Source of the DNA: Shewanella kaireitica
Lineage (GTDB): Bacteria; Pseudomonadota; Gammaproteobacteria; Enterobacterales; Shewanellaceae
Assembly (NCBI RefSeq): GCF_023284045.1
Contig: NZ_JAKIKQ010000028.1
Span: forward strand, 1 to 35,663
Direction of reading: 5' to 3'
DNA: 35,663 bases
Part shown: in pieces, positions 17,291-24,769 of the stretch
Layout of the letters: every line of letters starts with the position of its first letter
Position numbering within the stretch: position 1 is the first letter of the stretch
Made by a program: the position numbers and the translations under genes
Notes under the pieces: model-generated
Seen by the model: only the letters and a program-made list of their open reading frames with translations
Database searches by the model: none
Told to the model about the DNA's origin: nothing

Positions 17291-18121
17291 TTAATCGTAG
17301 ATGGTCGGAATTGCATCACGTTTATGTTGCGTCGCACGATAGATATTCACTAAGCGATCATTAACAGCTTCACTCACTTCCTTCCCTTCAAGAAAGTCAT
17401 CAATCTGGTCATAGGTTAAACCTAATGCAATTTCATCTTCAAGCTGAGGCTGTCCCTCTTCAAGATCTGCCGTCGGTGCTTTATGAACTAAAATTTCGGG
17501 AGCCCCCAAAAATTGGGCTAATTGTCGAACTTGGCGCTTATTTAAACCAAATAATGGAGCCAAATCACATGCGCCATCCCCCCATTTAGTATAGAAACCG
17601 GTAATATTTTCTGCGCTATGATCAGTACCAACAACTAACCCAGCAACAAGCCCCGCGATCTCATATTGAGCGACCATACGCATTCTTGCTTTAACATTAC
17701 CTTTCACAAAATCAACTTTATCCGTACCAGGTAACGCGATTCCAGCGGCCTCTATTGCCGTTAGCGTCTCAGAATGTACTCCGTTGACGCCTTCTTTTAT
17801 ATTCACAGTCACCTGTTTAGAAGGCTTAATAAATTGACAAGCTAGCTGCGCTTCGTCTTCATCTTTTTGAATGTCATACGGTAAACGAACCGCAATAAAT
17901 TGATAATCAGAGTCTTCGGTATCAGCATTAAGTTCTTCGACAGCCAATTGGCACAAACGCCCAGCTAGAGAGGAGTCGACGCCGCCACTTATCCCCAACA
18001 CAACTGATTGAGTGCTTGATTGCTTAAGTTTGGCTTTAATAAATGCGACTCTTCTTTGTACTTCAAAAGCTGGGTCAATTGCTTTGAGTACTTTCATTTC
18101 CCTTAAAATCTGTCCTTTCAC
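17291..18121 (-). CDS. nadE: NH3-dependent NAD+ synthetase
   Basis: A 276-residue cytoplasmic enzyme (E. coli NadE 275) that amidates deamido-NAD with ammonia and ATP, the last step of NAD synthesis. The N-type ATP pyrophosphatase loop SGGVDSS lies at 45-51. Other family blocks are RLPYDIQKDEDEAQLA, GTDHSAENITGFYTKWGDG, and APTADLEEGQPQLEDE. No glutaminase domain is present, so it is the ammonia-dependent form. The GTG start is chosen because ggag lies eight bases upstream and the N-terminus then aligns in length with E. coli; the ATG eight codons later has a poorly spaced site. Confidence 0.96.
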   Translation of the reverse strand: MKGQILREMKVLKAIDPAFEVQRRVAFIKAKLKQSSTQSVVLGISGGVDSSLAGRLCQLAVEELNADTEDSDYQFIAVRLPYDIQKDEDEAQLACQFIKPSKQVTVNIKEGVNGVHSETLTAIEAAGIALPGTDKVDFVKGNVKARMRMVAQYEIAGLVAGLVVGTDHSAENITGFYTKWGDGACDLAPLFGLNKRQVRQLAQFLGAPEILVHKAPTADLEEGQPQLEDEIALGLTYDQIDDFLEGKEVSEAVNDRLVNIYRATQHKRDAIPTIYD

Positions 18122-18309
18122 GTAATAAACTCCAATGACATCAGTTGTTAACTAAGAAACTCAACCATTATGATCGAAATAACATAACAATACACGGCTA
18201 TATTAACCTGAATATGCAACAACTCCTCTTTAGCTTGCAATTATTTACTATTCCTATGGTTCACAGCTAAGATAGACTGAATATACCGACCTAATCAGCA
18301 AACATAAGC

Positions 18310-19125
18310 ATGCAAGACACGATTCAATACTGGCACCCACAAATCGTTAAAGAGATGGAGCTAAGTAAAGCTTGCTTTAACAATTTTGTATTCGAACAAC
18401 ACGTACACCTAGATTACCACCTTGGTGTCGTTGATTACGGTTGCCAAGAATATCGCCATAAGGGAGCGAGTTATCGTTTAAGTCCGCAGCAAATATCGAC
18501 CTTAAATCCAGATGAGAGTCACAACGGCTTTAGTTTTCTAGACAGTGGCTACAGGGCTCATGTCATGGCTTTGCCACTTCACTATGTAAAAACTCTTGAA
18601 GCTGAATTTAACCAACCACTATTCTTCAATCAACCACTCTATCCTGATAGCCAATTGTATCGTTATTTTCTGATGTTACATAACCAGTTAACCCTTGCTA
18701 ATGACAAAGTCAGTTCCCTACAAGCAGAAACCATGCTAATGGCTTTTATGACTGAGTTATTCAGCAGAAACAATCAAGCACCGTTAACGGAACCAAAACA
18801 TTACCGTTTATCAACAGCGCAGTTAGAGACAATAAAATCACTGTTTCACAATGACATTGGTGCTGGTTTCGATCTAGCCTACCTTGCTAATACTCTCGCG
18901 CTGAGCAAGTTTCAATTCTTAAGACAGTTTAAAAGCGCTACCGGAATGACTCCACATGCTTATTTAAAAAGGATGCGGTTAGAATATGCAAAGAAGGCTC
19001 TGTTAAGTGGAAGTAGCGTCAGTGATGTTGCTCATCAAGTCGGTTTTTTTGACCAGAGTCATTTCAATAAAGCTTTTAAACAAGCCTATTTGACCACTCC
19101 TGCAATGTTTCAACGCCATATATAA
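18310..19125 (+). CDS. AraC-family transcription regulator
   Basis: A 271-residue protein with an N-terminal cupin-like ligand domain (FVFEQHVHLDYHLGVVDYG; LSPQQISTLNPDESHNG) and a C-terminal double helix-turn-helix (about 172-268). The latter includes FDLAYLANTLALSKFQFLRQFKSATGMTPHAYL and VSDVAHQVGFFDQSHFNKAFK. AraC regulators of this shape often lie beside LysE/RhtB-type exporters, as here (193 bases to the exporter). Control of that exporter by an amino acid or similar ligand is likely but inferred. A hairpin terminator separates the two genes, so they are not simply one operon. Confidence 0.92.
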   Translation: MQDTIQYWHPQIVKEMELSKACFNNFVFEQHVHLDYHLGVVDYGCQEYRHKGASYRLSPQQISTLNPDESHNGFSFLDSGYRAHVMALPLHYVKTLEAEFNQPLFFNQPLYPDSQLYRYFLMLHNQLTLANDKVSSLQAETMLMAFMTELFSRNNQAPLTEPKHYRLSTAQLETIKSLFHNDIGAGFDLAYLANTLALSKFQFLRQFKSATGMTPHAYLKRMRLEYAKKALLSGSSVSDVAHQVGFFDQSHFNKAFKQAYLTTPAMFQRHI

Positions 19126-19212
19126 TGCGAGTCTAAGGTGCCTTAATATATGCACCTCTACGCCAAGCTATATCCACAACTATTTGCCCAAGGGGTTTAG
19201 TTAAACAATAGC

Positions 19213-19235
19213 AATTGCAGTCGCTGCAATTTTTT
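19213..19235 (+). terminator. Rho-independent terminator after the AraC gene
   Basis: The stem aattgcag/ctgcaatt (19213-19220 with 19224-19231) has a 3-nt loop and is followed by a T-run. It separates transcription of the regulator from that of the LysE-family gene. Confidence 0.75.
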
Positions 19236-19318
19236 ACAATCAATATTATCGAGACTAAGTAATAATCACGGTTAATATTGATACTTTGCTTCTTTACAAT
19301 TGAGATTTTAACTCGCTT

Positions 19319-19957
19319 ATGGATGTTCAATTACTCATTTCCCTCGCAGTGATCCACACTATCGCTTTAGCCAGTCCAGGCCCTGACTTTGCTTTGGTCG
19401 TTAAACTATCGACTCAAGAGAACAGAGCCGTTGCGATTGCATCAGCTGCAGGGATCTCTGTCGCTATCCTAGCCCACACCCTATTGAGTTTGACGGGATT
19501 AAGCTTGATCATTCATAGTTCTGAGCAGTTATTTATACTGGTACAACTTATTGGCGCAAGTTATCTTGCTTGGATGGGAGTTGGTGCCGCACGCGCAGCA
19601 TTATCACATTGGCGCGATCCAGTTGCCTTAGAAAAGGCACAGCAAAGCGAAGGATTAAGCGTTAAAAAAGGTTTTTTACAAGGCCTCTACACCAACCTTT
19701 TAAACCCTAAAGCATTAGTGTTTTTTATCACTCTGTTTTCAACACTCATCACACCGCAAGTGTCATTCATAACTAAAAGTGTTGCAGCGTTATTACTGTT
19801 CACTCTCTCTATGATGTGGTTTAGTCTTATTGCTATGGTACTAACCAAACCCAAAATACAGATTAAGCTAAAACGAGCAACACCAGTCATAAATCTGCTG
19901 ACAGGTTTTGTGTTTATCAGCGTCGCTTTGGTGATTATATCTGGAGTGATTATATAA
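19319..19957 (+). CDS. LysE/RhtB-family amino-acid exporter
   Basis: A 212-residue inner-membrane protein with about six hydrophobic helices. The diagnostic N-terminal motif ASPGPDFALVVK (19-30) and the middle FLQGLYTNLLNPKALVFF (about 118-135) are those of the LysE/RhtB/threonine-exporter superfamily. The length is standard. Exported substrates in the family are amino acids and derivatives; the exact one cannot be told. The preceding AraC-type gene is a probable regulator. No clear Shine-Dalgarno is seen before the ATG. Confidence 0.92.
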   Translation: MDVQLLISLAVIHTIALASPGPDFALVVKLSTQENRAVAIASAAGISVAILAHTLLSLTGLSLIIHSSEQLFILVQLIGASYLAWMGVGAARAALSHWRDPVALEKAQQSEGLSVKKGFLQGLYTNLLNPKALVFFITLFSTLITPQVSFITKSVAALLLFTLSMMWFSLIAMVLTKPKIQIKLKRATPVINLLTGFVFISVALVIISGVII

Positions 19958-19983
19958 AAAATGGCAATCATTACTGAATGCCA
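19956..19983 (-). terminator. Terminator for the NtrC-type operon
   Basis: On the minus strand the short stem tggca/tgcca (19979-19983 with 19962-19966) is followed by six T. It lies 50 bases downstream of the response-regulator stop. The stem is short, hence the moderate confidence. Confidence 0.55.
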
Positions 19984-20032
19984 AACATCTATTTGTGCAC
20001 TCCATAGTTAGCGCGGACACAATGTTATATTG

Positions 20033-21388
20033 TCAGTCCGTTAGCTGGTATTTTTCCAAACGATATAGAAATGCTTTATAAGACAGGCCTAACTGCTTAG
20101 CAGCGCGAGTACGATTACCGTCATGACGGTGCATCGCTTGCTGTAAACAATCTTTTTCAAATTCTTCCCATTCGAAACCTGTTTCAGGCAGTGTAAACGC
20201 TTTAGCATCAATCACACTTGGGCTCTGAGTCAGCTCTGCGACAAGTTCGTCTTCATCTCCGAGCAATACAAATCGCTCAATACGATTAGATAACTCTCGT
20301 ACATTACCGGGCCAAGGGTAATCCAACAGAGCTTTCATGGTGGTTGTGCTTAATTTCATCGCTTCCAGCCCGTATTGTCCACCATGTATTTTGAGGAAAT
20401 GCTCTATCAACCTACCAATATCTTCTTGCCTTTCACGTAACGGTGGCATCTCAATTGGCACCACATTTAAGCGGTAGAATAGATCTTCACGAAAACGCCC
20501 CTCTTCGACTTCAACTTTGAGATCTCGATGAGTAGCAGCAATAACTCTAACATCTAATTTAATTTCGCTATTTTGCCCTAACCGAGAGATCACTCCCTCT
20601 TGTAAAAATCGCAATAATTTAGTCTGCTGTAGCAGTGGTAACTCAGCCACTTCATCTAAAAATATAGTGCCTTCGTTTGCCGCTTCCAATTTACCGATCT
20701 TTTGACTTGTAGCGCCAGTGAATGCCCCTTTTTCCGCACCAAATAACTCAGACTCAGCCAGACTTTCAGGAATAGCCCCGCAATTTATGGCAATGAAAGG
20801 TTTATTTCGTCTTGGTGATAATTGATACAAAGCTCTGGCTGCCAGTTCTTTACCTGTGCCACTTTCACCACCAATAAGGACAGTGGCATCAGTCGCACTG
20901 ACACGCTGCACTCTTGTATAAACCTTTTGCATACAGGGAGCTTTACCAACTAACCCCACCAGCTCCTGCTGCTGTGATAACTCTGACGCTAAACGCTTAT
21001 TATGCTGTTTAAGCTTTAGTGATTTAGCGACCTTTTCAATTGCCATAAACAGTGCTTGGCGCTGATACGGCTTAGACAGATAGTCATCGGCTCCCGCTTG
21101 CATAGCATCTACCGCATGAGTGATGGTGCCGTATGCCGTCGCAATAATAAAACCTAAATCAGCATGCTCTCGCCTAACGTAAGTCAGCAAATCCATCCCT
21201 GATAACTGCCCTAGCTTCCAATCGGAAAAGACCAAATCGGGCACTGACTCCTTTAACAATAAAATAGCTTGTTCCACGCTATCGGCTTCACTAACAAGGT
21301 AGTTATTTGCAGTTAGCATTTGGCTGATTAATGAGCGTTGATCAGGTTCATCTTCTACCACAAGAATATGCAAAGGTCGTTGACTCAT
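20033..21388 (-). CDS. NtrC-type sigma-54-dependent response regulator
   Basis: A 451-residue activator. Receiver domain 1-125 has the acidic pocket VEDEPD and phospho-acceptor D56 (FSDWKLG), with K106. AAA+ domain about 145-375: Walker A GESGTGK (174-180), the sigma-54-contact loop GAFTGA (221-226) and Walker B TIFLDE (241-246), all intact. A Fis-type helix-turn-helix closes the protein (GNRTRAAKQLGLSYKAFLYR, 424-443). The ATG overlaps the kinase stop by four bases (ATGA), indicating translational coupling. A candidate target is the divergently located gene at 23325, which has a sigma-54 promoter. It is not a clear orthologue of NtrC, ZraR or GlrR from what can be seen. Confidence 0.95.
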   Translation of the reverse strand: MSQRPLHILVVEDEPDQRSLISQMLTANNYLVSEADSVEQAILLLKESVPDLVFSDWKLGQLSGMDLLTYVRREHADLGFIIATAYGTITHAVDAMQAGADDYLSKPYQRQALFMAIEKVAKSLKLKQHNKRLASELSQQQELVGLVGKAPCMQKVYTRVQRVSATDATVLIGGESGTGKELAARALYQLSPRRNKPFIAINCGAIPESLAESELFGAEKGAFTGATSQKIGKLEAANEGTIFLDEVAELPLLQQTKLLRFLQEGVISRLGQNSEIKLDVRVIAATHRDLKVEVEEGRFREDLFYRLNVVPIEMPPLRERQEDIGRLIEHFLKIHGGQYGLEAMKLSTTTMKALLDYPWPGNVRELSNRIERFVLLGDEDELVAELTQSPSVIDAKAFTLPETGFEWEEFEKDCLQQAMHRHDGNRTRAAKQLGLSYKAFLYRLEKYQLTD

Positions 21389-22956
21389 CTATTGCTCTCC
21401 GAAGTTTGGCGTGGGGAATCGATAAATAAAATAGTCGCGATGGTTCCTCCCTCTGGGTTGTCTTGATAAAAAATATCGCCACCATAGTGGCTTTCAATCA
21501 GACGCTTAGCGATATAGATCCCCATCCCTGAGCCTTCAGCTTTTGTGGATATATGAGGCTTAAACATCAGTTCTTTAATTGAAGGTTCGATACCCTTACC
21601 CCAGTCTGTAATCACAATAGTTCTGTTATTCTCAATTTGACTCAACTCAATCTTAATTTGCGTGCCATTAATGTCTGCTTCTACTGCATTGATCAACACC
21701 GCATGTACAATACTTCTAAGTTCTGATTCTGCGCCATGAACGGCCACAACATTATCAGCATCAAAAATCACTTTGGGTTTTAGTCCCGAAATCGATAATT
21801 CAAGCAAAATATCTTGCACGATAGCATTCAATGGTACCAAGCTATCACGTTGTACCTCATGGCTAGAAAGGGTTAATAATGATTGAATACTCTTATCCAT
21901 TAAGCCGATTTTCTTTTGCATTTTTATATTTACCGCTTCGCGGTCATCTTGAGATTCGGTATAGATACTTTGCTCTGACAGCAAGCCTAGGGTGTGTAAG
22001 GGGTTTCTCAAGCTATGGGCAATTCCCCTAGTGATTTGACCAAGGTCTGCCAGATGCTGTTGCTGTGACATCTGCTGCTCTTTTTTCTTCCAACTATCTA
22101 GTGCAAGACTCATGCGGTTAAAGCCACTCATGATCGTTTTAAGTTCTTTGACTCCCTGCTCTTTTAGCTGAATGCCAAAACGACCTTCACTTAGTTTCTT
22201 ATGGCCACGAGCCAATTCGCTTAATGGCTCTGTAACGTGATGACTTAACCAGTAGGCAAGTATGAGCGCCATAACACTCGTGAGTAGGATCACCAGCAGC
22301 ACCGACTCACTAAAACGCTCTAGCAAATGATTGGCACCATGACTCGGCAATTCAATACTACGTTGTTCACGGACAACAACACCGTCATCAGCATCGCCCT
22401 CTACTATCATGACTCTACCAGCTTGCAGCCAGTCATCGGTATCAACCTCAAAACTATTAAGGCTTTCTTCGACTCGCTGTTGATACTCTTTCGCTGCCTC
22501 TATTTTTAGTTGTTGCAGATTTTCACGCTCTCCTTCAATATCACGGCGCTCTTTCTCTAGCAAAGCTTGCACTTTCTCTTGCAATGCCAATTGCTGTTTT
22601 TGATAAGCATCTCCCTTAACCGAAGTGGTGTTAGCGGTGATATCCACCAGCGACTGCGCAAGCTGAGCAATCTCTTCGTCTAAATCAGCTATATCTTCAT
22701 CAAGCTCGATTACAAATTGCTCGCTATCTTCTGACTCAATAAACTCGCTATGATCAGAACGGGTGAATTCCCAGCTATCGATATCGGACGCTTTTTGAAT
22801 GACGACACTGACCAAACTCTTCGATAATGATCTTGAGCTTTGTTCCAACTCTTGTTGAAGCTGTGTTTTAAAATACTGCGCTACAAAAAGCTGACTAATC
22901 GCCAACATCAAAATGAGTGCTCCAAACAACAGAAAAACATAACGCTTAATAGACAT
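21385..22956 (-). CDS. Membrane sensor histidine kinase with long acidic coiled-coil periplasmic domain
   Basis: 523 residues from the ATG at 22954-22956; the frame also opens with an upstream TTG, but the ATG has a better placed purine-rich site. Membrane helices at about 6-26 and 217-238 flank a 190-residue periplasmic region rich in Glu/Asp and predicted coiled coil (about 80-170). A HAMP domain (about 239-290) leads to the phospho-acceptor helix with RGIAHSLRNPLHTLG (H314). The ATPase domain has N423 (LINAVEAD), DWGKG (451-455) and GSGMGIYIAKRLI (475-487). It is partnered with the overlapping NtrC-type regulator. The signal sensed is unknown. Confidence 0.93.
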   Translation of the reverse strand: MSIKRYVFLLFGALILMLAISQLFVAQYFKTQLQQELEQSSRSLSKSLVSVVIQKASDIDSWEFTRSDHSEFIESEDSEQFVIELDEDIADLDEEIAQLAQSLVDITANTTSVKGDAYQKQQLALQEKVQALLEKERRDIEGERENLQQLKIEAAKEYQQRVEESLNSFEVDTDDWLQAGRVMIVEGDADDGVVVREQRSIELPSHGANHLLERFSESVLLVILLTSVMALILAYWLSHHVTEPLSELARGHKKLSEGRFGIQLKEQGVKELKTIMSGFNRMSLALDSWKKKEQQMSQQQHLADLGQITRGIAHSLRNPLHTLGLLSEQSIYTESQDDREAVNIKMQKKIGLMDKSIQSLLTLSSHEVQRDSLVPLNAIVQDILLELSISGLKPKVIFDADNVVAVHGAESELRSIVHAVLINAVEADINGTQIKIELSQIENNRTIVITDWGKGIEPSIKELMFKPHISTKAEGSGMGIYIAKRLIESHYGGDIFYQDNPEGGTIATILFIDSPRQTSESNR

Positions 22957-23121
22957 AGTTAACTCTTTACCTAGTCTCAATATCTTTTATATTGAGAAGT
23001 TCTCTTATCAGATTTATAGCTATACAAGTTTGATACCAGCTTGAAAACCACAAAGGCCTCAGCGGAACCCAGCATTACACGCGGTCATTTGCTACTAACC
23101 TTATCATGTTTAATAACAAAG

Positions 23122-23222
23122 TCCCCATATGGGGAAGTCATCAGCCCTTTTGGGGAGATCTCAATACTCTTTAGAGAGTTACTCTTCAATTTAATAGTAA
23201 AAGTCCCATAAATAGTGGACTT
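23122..23222. promoter_or_regulatory. Cluster of inverted repeats: candidate enhancer sites for the sigma-54 activator
   Basis: Within about 100 bases there is a perfect 14-bp palindrome tccccatatgggga (23122-23135). A smaller one, ccc-tttt-ggg, follows at 23145-23154, then actct-ttag-agagt (23066 plus 100, i.e. 23166-23179), and aagtcc-N10-ggactt (23201-23222). The first and last share the half-site agtccc. They sit just upstream of the sigma-54 promoter at 23231, the usual place for activator binding. Binding by the neighbouring regulator is inferred. Confidence 0.55.
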
Positions 23223-23230
23223 AAAGGAGT

Positions 23231-23246
23231 TGGCACGATCTTCGCT
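23231..23246 (+). promoter_or_regulatory. Sigma-54 (-24/-12) promoter
   Basis: The sequence tggcacgatcttcgct carries GG at 23232-23233 and GC at 23244-23245, exactly ten bases apart. The -24 box (tggcacg) is perfect, and the -12 box is tcgct against the ttgct consensus. Transcription would start near 23257, about 68 bases before the ATG of the secreted protein gene. Confidence 0.75.
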
Positions 23247-23324
23247 ATATCTAGTTTGAACTGAGCAAAGCTTCTATGGCGACTTTAAAGCCACAATATT
23301 AAAATGAAATAAGGGAAAACGAGC

Positions 23325-24056
23325 ATGAAAAAGAACTTACTAGTATGTGCACTATTAACCTGCGGTTTAGCTTTTCAAAGTAGCACTTTTGCAGCTCCCA
23401 CTGATATCGATGTAACTGAAACTGATCAGAAAGTGTTTAGCACTCAAATTGAAACTGACGAAAATGACATCACCCACGTCACGGTGAAATCCAATGGCAA
23501 GCAACATGAGCTAGCATTTACTGCCCAAGAGTTAAAAGACAAAGCAGTGCTCAAAGAAAAACTGAGTGTATTACCAAAAGAAGACCAAGCGCTATTAACA
23601 CGTACTTTATCTCGTATGCAGCAACCCACTAAAGACAATGTTTTTATCATCGATGGTAAGCAAGATAAGGCGATAAAAATAAAGCTAGAAAAGCTGTATC
23701 AAGAACTCGATGGAAAAACAGCTGAAATTGAAGCCCATGTGGTAAAAATTGAAGCTAAATCCGGTGAGTTAGAGGCTAAAGCGCTCGAGTTAGAGAGATT
23801 GTTTGAGCAGAATGAAGGCAACTTTGAAATTCATATTGATTCTTTATCAGATGATATTGAGCTGATCACTGAGCAAATAACAGAGTTAGAAGTCATGCGT
23901 TTTGGTGACAGTGATAACCATGGTAAGTATATTATCATTAATGGTGATGATGAAAACGAGCAAACTACCGAACATATTCTCAGCTTAATTAATCACAGCA
24001 ATCTCAGTAAAGAAGACAAAGAAAAGCTCATCGCGGCACTCAAAGATGCTAAGTAA
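23325..24056 (+). CDS. Secreted acidic coiled-coil protein, probable sigma-54 target
   Basis: A 243-residue protein I do not recognise as a named family. A signal peptide is clear (about 1-23, cleaving after TFA). The mature part has a strand-rich start, a charged region (TAQELKDKAVLKEKL), and a coiled coil about 115-165 with repeating Lys/Glu/Leu heptads (KIEAKSGELEAKALELERL). An acidic part follows (IHIDSLSDDIELITEQITE), then a C-terminal helix NHSNLSKEDKEKLIAALKDAK. No cysteines occur after the signal peptide. The ribosome site aaggga is good. The sigma-54 promoter and upstream repeats, and the NtrC-type pair next door, suggest induced expression. A role as periplasmic effector or feedback partner of the kinase is inference. 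Confidence 0.8.
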   Translation: MKKNLLVCALLTCGLAFQSSTFAAPTDIDVTETDQKVFSTQIETDENDITHVTVKSNGKQHELAFTAQELKDKAVLKEKLSVLPKEDQALLTRTLSRMQQPTKDNVFIIDGKQDKAIKIKLEKLYQELDGKTAEIEAHVVKIEAKSGELEAKALELERLFEQNEGNFEIHIDSLSDDIELITEQITELEVMRFGDSDNHGKYIIINGDDENEQTTEHILSLINHSNLSKEDKEKLIAALKDAK

Positions 24057-24140
24057 GCTTTACTTCAATCAATAACTGACCTCCCCAGTATGTTTTAGGC
24101 GTACAAATTCAAGGCCATGAGCTTGTATCGCAGCGGCTAA

Positions 24141-24176
24141 ACTCTCGGGGAGCGTTCAAGCCTCTATACTGATTGC
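24141..24176. repeat. Short dispersed repeat remnant, copy B
   Basis: It matches 8338-8372 at about 23 of 29 core positions in the same orientation. It lies in the 299-base gap between the secreted-protein gene and the small membrane-protein gene. No other feature is evident in that gap. Confidence 0.4.
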
Positions 24177-24355
24177 AATGATAGGCATGGCGCCGACGGA
24201 TTCCCTTGAGATAAAAAGGAGTATGTTCACTATTTCTGCACATAACATGTGGTCTTAACGAATATTAATTTGTTAATTGTGAAGCTGTCGATAGAATACT
24301 TGTTTAACTTTACCGTATCCTCTTCGGGTATCAGAGTTCAACAAGGGTTAGTACT

Positions 24356-24700
24356 ATGTGGTGGCGTATTATTTTTATCAGTCTTGCATACTTATTGCTC
24401 GGCGCACATTTTCTTCGATTTGGGCAAACAGAGGCTTGCATAGCTTATGCTATCGCACCTACTCTTCTGTTCATTAGAGCGACATGGGTGACTCGTTTAT
24501 TACAATTGACGCTAGTGGTATCAGCCTTCTTAGTATGGGGAACAAGCGCTTTTGAATATGTTCAAATGCGCATGCTTGCTGAAGCGCCGTGGTATCGCCT
24601 GAGTATTATTATGACTAGTGTTGTAGTATTTACCTTATTTGCAGCTTGGTGCGGTAACGGCATTATCAATAAACGCAGTCAGCGCCGAATTTTCAATTAG
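24356..24700 (+). CDS. Small four-helix membrane protein of unknown function
   Basis: A 114-residue hydrophobic protein with helices at about 4-20, 28-45, 50-65 and 80-98, and a basic C-terminus (NKRSQRRIFN). The positive tail suggests a cytoplasmic C-terminus. A ribosome site (aaggg) lies about ten bases before the ATG. It is separated from the secreted coiled-coil gene by 299 bases and is probably an independent unit. I recognise no family motif. Confidence 0.65.
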   Translation: MWWRIIFISLAYLLLGAHFLRFGQTEACIAYAIAPTLLFIRATWVTRLLQLTLVVSAFLVWGTSAFEYVQMRMLAEAPWYRLSIIMTSVVVFTLFAAWCGNGIINKRSQRRIFN

Positions 24701-24769
24701 TTTTACTCCATCCGACGACTAAAAGTACGGAACGCTTTGGGATGGCGGTAATGAGTACCATTATGTAGT

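Noticed and set aside
22957..22980. Eight extra N-terminal residues on the NtrC-linked kinase from a TTG start
   Set aside because: The ATG at 22954-22956 has better spacing to its ribosome site and gives a normal first membrane helix.
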